Assembly (NCBI GenBank): GCA_947457715.1
Contig: CANGXK010000075.1
Coordinates: forward strand, 1 to 9,475
DNA from: Gemmatimonadota bacterium
GTDB taxonomy: Bacteria; Gemmatimonadota; Gemmatimonadetes; Gemmatimonadales; Gemmatimonadaceae
DNA: 9,475 bases
Direction of reading: 5' to 3'
Below, piece after piece: positions 7,293-9,475 of this stretch. Made by a program: the position numbers and the translations under genes. The notes under the pieces were generated by a model. That model was not told the origin of the DNA, made no database searches, and worked only from the letters and a program-made list of their open reading frames with translations. Positions within the stretch are counted from its first letter, which is position 1; each line of letters opens with the position of its first letter.

Positions 7293-7639
7293 GCGCCCGG
7301 CGCATGGCGATGCTGATCGCCGTGGTCGCGGTAAGTGCAGGCCTCGCCTGGTTCAGCTGGCCGCGCCCCGACACGCTGATCCGCGTGACACGCGGTGGCG
7401 TGGCGATGGTCACCGATGCGTACGGCCGCACCGCGCCACTCGGCGACACGGTGTTCGTGCGCGGCGGCGGCGCCCGTCGCACGATCCGCGTGGTCAACGA
7501 GGATACGCTCCAGCACCGGCTGGCGATGTTCACCGTGCCCGCCGGCGAACAGACCGAGTACACCGTGCCGCCCGGCACCTTTGGCGGCGCCTGCTCGGCA
7601 CATCCGACCAGCACGCACCTCACGTTCGTCATCCGGTGA
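7289..7639 (+). CDS. Small membrane-anchored cupredoxin-like protein
   Basis: A 116-residue protein with an N-terminal hydrophobic helix (about 7-23) that is either a membrane anchor or an uncleaved signal. The rest looks like a minimal cupredoxin: N70 and H76 in a VNEDTLQHRL loop, then PPGTFGGACSAH with C102 and H105. In type-1 copper proteins a His in the first loop and a Cys and His in the last loop bind copper. The usual Met ligand is not in its normal place, but H110 follows five residues after H105. The protein is too short for a full plastocyanin-like barrel with a long linker, but is compatible with a small one. Its place between PCu(A)C and BioF, with ATGA and GTGA overlaps on each side, supports a role in copper handling. 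I cannot name a family with confidence. A frame that stays open upstream to 6680 is a shadow of the SCO and PCu(A)C genes. Confidence 0.75.
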   Translation: MSARRMAMLIAVVAVSAGLAWFSWPRPDTLIRVTRGGVAMVTDAYGRTAPLGDTVFVRGGGARRTIRVVNEDTLQHRLAMFTVPAGEQTEYTVPPGTFGGACSAHPTSTHLTFVIR

Positions 7640-8865
7640 GCAGCCTCATGGTCGGCCCTACGGCGCCTTCGGACGTCGCGGAAACACGTGGTATGGACAC
7701 CGCGCTCGACGAAGAGTTGCAGGTGTTGCAAAGCGCGGGCCTGCGGCGCACGCTGCGGCAGGTGCACCAGCGTCGTGCCGGCACCGTGCTGCTCAACGGC
7801 GAGCGCATCGCCGACTTCGCGTCGAACGACTATCTCGGGCTTGCCTCCGATCCGCGCCTGGCACGTGCGGCGACGGCCGTGCTGCAGGCCGAAGGGGTCG
7901 GTGCCGGCGCCGCGCGCCTCATTTCGGGAAACCATCCGCTGCACGAGGCGCTCGAACGCGCGCTGGCCCGCTTCAAGGGGTGCGAGCACGCGCTGCTGTT
8001 TCCGTCGGGATACATGGCGAACATCGGCGCCATCCCGGCACTGGTGGGCCCGGGTGACGTCATCTACTCCGACTCGCTGAGTCATGCCTCGCTCATCGAC
8101 GGCTGTCGCCTCTCGAAGGCGTCGCTCCGCGTCTTTCCGCACGCCGATATCGATGCGCTGGCGGCGATGCTCGAGGCCGACCGTCATGAATTCCGCCGCG
8201 CGCTGATCGTCGTGGAAGGGGTCTTCTCGATGGACGGCGATCTCTTTCCGCTCGATCGGCTCGTGCCGCTGGCGCGTCGCTTCGATGCGTGGACGTACGT
8301 GGACGACGCGCATGGCACTGGTGTGCTCGGCGCGTCCGGTGCCGGCTCGATCGAACACTTCGGCGTCACCGGCCAGATCGACGTGATCGTGGGCACCCTC
8401 GGCAAGGCGATGGGGACGTCCGGCGCGTACGTGGCCGGTTCACAGGTACTCGTGGATTACCTCACCAGCCGCGCCCGCGCATTCATCTACACGACCGGCA
8501 CATCGGCCGCGATCGCCGCGGCCACGCTCGAATCGCTGCGCGTGGTGCAGGTGGAAGGATGGCGCCGCGACGCGGTGCGCGCGCGGGCCGAGCGCCTGCG
8601 CGAACGGCTGCGCGCAGCGGGACGCGAAGCCCCCGGCATGCGGGATGGCCACATCGTGCCGATCCTGGTGGGAGATGCCGTGCAGACCATGCGCCTCGCG
8701 GGCGAACTGCGCCGCCGCGGATTTCTGGTGGGTGGCGTGCGCCCCCCCACGGTGCCCACCGGCACGTCGCGCCTGCGCATCTCGGTGTCGGCCGTGCACC
8801 CGATGGAACTCGTGGACAACCTCGCCGCCAACCTCATTGACGCCATGCGCGGGATGCCGGTATGA
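7636..8865 (+). CDS. bioF: 8-amino-7-oxononanoate synthase (biotin synthesis)
   Basis: A PLP-dependent enzyme of the alpha-oxoamine synthase family that condenses pimeloyl-ACP (or pimeloyl-CoA) with L-alanine to make 8-amino-7-oxononanoate, with loss of CO2. Motifs in order: SNDYLGLA (63-70), LISGNHPLHEALE (95-107), FPSGYMAN (122-129), DSLSHASLIDG (146-156), VDDAHGTGVLG (222-232) and TLGKAMGTSGAY (254-265), where K257 is the PLP Schiff-base lysine. Glycine C-acetyltransferase and serine palmitoyltransferase are close relatives, but the following BioA gene decides for BioF. The GTG at 7636 overlaps the previous stop (GTGA) and gives 409 residues. An in-frame ATG at 7693 would give 390 residues, nearer the usual length of about 385, and its protein starts right before the conserved part. 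The first 19 residues are therefore uncertain. Confidence 0.95.
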   Translation: MSSLMVGPTAPSDVAETRGMDTALDEELQVLQSAGLRRTLRQVHQRRAGTVLLNGERIADFASNDYLGLASDPRLARAATAVLQAEGVGAGAARLISGNHPLHEALERALARFKGCEHALLFPSGYMANIGAIPALVGPGDVIYSDSLSHASLIDGCRLSKASLRVFPHADIDALAAMLEADRHEFRRALIVVEGVFSMDGDLFPLDRLVPLARRFDAWTYVDDAHGTGVLGASGAGSIEHFGVTGQIDVIVGTLGKAMGTSGAYVAGSQVLVDYLTSRARAFIYTTGTSAAIAAATLESLRVVQVEGWRRDAVRARAERLRERLRAAGREAPGMRDGHIVPILVGDAVQTMRLAGELRRRGFLVGGVRPPTVPTGTSRLRISVSAVHPMELVDNLAANLIDAMRGMPV

Positions 8866-9475
8866 GTTCGCAGTACGATGACGATGATTTCGACCTCGAG
8901 GAGAACTCGGTCGACGATCTCGAAGGCTTCAGCGACGGCATGGACCGCGACGACGACGATGACGGCGCGGTGCAAAGCAACGCCGATCTCGTGCAGCTGC
9001 ACGACGCGGCCCATGTGTGGCACCCGTATACGCAGCACCATCAGGCACCACTGCCGGTGCAGATCGTGCGGGCCAAGGGCGCCTGGCTGTATGACACGAA
9101 CGATCGGCCGATCCTCGATGCGATTTCGTCGTGGTGGGTGACCACACACGGGCACTGTCATGACGACATCATCGATGCGGTCACTACACAGGCAAAGCGT
9201 CTCGACCAGGTGATCTTCGCGGGCTTCACGCACGAGCCGGCGGCGGCGCTCGCGGCGGAACTCGTGCAGCGGTTGCCGCGTGGCCTCTCAAAGATCTTCT
9301 TCTCCGACGACGGCTCCACCGCCGTCGAAGTGGCCATCAAGCTCTCACTGCAGTCGTTCGCCAATCGCGGCACGCCGCGTCGCCTGATCGCGGCGCTCGA
9401 CAACGCGTACCATGGCGACACGTTCGGCGCGATGGCGGCGAGCGGGCGCGGGGTCTTCACGCAGATGTACGAACC
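8862..9475 (+). CDS. bioA: Adenosylmethionine--8-amino-7-oxononanoate aminotransferase (partial, 3' end outside window)
   Basis: The first 204 codons of a PLP-dependent class-III aminotransferase that uses S-adenosylmethionine as amino donor to turn KAPA into DAPA in biotin synthesis. Seen motifs: HVWHPYTQ (51-58), SSWWVTTHGH (89-98), FAGFTHEP (119-126), DDGSTAVEVAIK (149-160, PLP phosphate contact) and YHGDTFGAM (183-191). These match BioA better than other class-III aminotransferases. The PLP lysine lies beyond the window. Odd feature: residues 1-40 are a highly acidic extension (17 Asp or Glu and one Arg in the first 35) before the usual family start. The ATG at 8862 shares ATGA with the bioF stop, which supports it. 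An in-frame ATG at 8940 would trim 26 residues but leave five consecutive Asp. Confidence 0.95.
   Translation, partial: MSSQYDDDDFDLEENSVDDLEGFSDGMDRDDDDDGAVQSNADLVQLHDAAHVWHPYTQHHQAPLPVQIVRAKGAWLYDTNDRPILDAISSWWVTTHGHCHDDIIDAVTTQAKRLDQVIFAGFTHEPAAALAAELVQRLPRGLSKIFFSDDGSTAVEVAIKLSLQSFANRGTPRRLIAALDNAYHGDTFGAMAASGRGVFTQMYE

Noticed and set aside
7267..8358. Minus-strand open frame of 363 codons
   Set aside because: It is antisense to bioF and the cupredoxin-like gene, whose products have clear family motifs. It has none.
8487..9233. Minus-strand open frame of 248 codons
   Set aside because: It is antisense to bioF and bioA and has no domain. It is a shadow.

Overview
The window is high-GC bacterial DNA packed with protein-coding genes. 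There is no sign of phage, insertion sequences, CRISPR or RNA genes. The mix of a TonB-dependent receptor carrying a carboxypeptidase-regulatory-like N-domain, a DUF4876-like lipoprotein and a DUF6850-like barrel, in a GC-rich context, suggests a Gram-negative organism outside the Bacteroidota that has a Bacteroidota-like uptake locus. Gemmatimonadota is my best guess. That is an inference from gene style, not from a marker gene.

Left block (about 1-5208, all minus strand) is an outer-membrane uptake operon. A TonB-dependent receptor (5153 to 2316) comes first. An outer-membrane-type lipoprotein resembling DUF4876 follows after 8 nt (2307 to 1060). A secreted, probably beta-barrel protein resembling DUF6850 then starts within the lipoprotein's stop codon (1060 to beyond position 1, so it is partial). 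One AT-rich promoter precedes the receptor. A perfect 7-6-7 inverted repeat overlaps its -10 element and looks like a Fur/Zur-family operator, so the operon is probably repressed by metal. The cargo is unknown.

Middle (5232-5905): a membrane PAP2-type phosphatase on the minus strand is divergent from the right-hand operon across a 62-nt gap.

Right block (5906-9475, plus strand) is a chain of six genes in which each overlaps the next: a Fur-family repressor, a SCO1/SenC-like copper chaperone lipoprotein, a PCu(A)C copper chaperone lipoprotein, a small membrane-anchored cupredoxin-like protein, BioF and BioA (cut by the window end). The first four make sense as metal sensing plus copper delivery to the CuA site of a heme-copper oxidase. 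The last two are the KAPA synthase and DAPA aminotransferase steps of biotin synthesis. The overlaps (16, 4, 4, 4 and 4 nt) argue that all six are translated from one message, which joins copper-centre assembly to biotin synthesis under a metalloregulator. The Fur-family protein is the obvious candidate to bind the operator about 0.7 kb away in front of the uptake operon.
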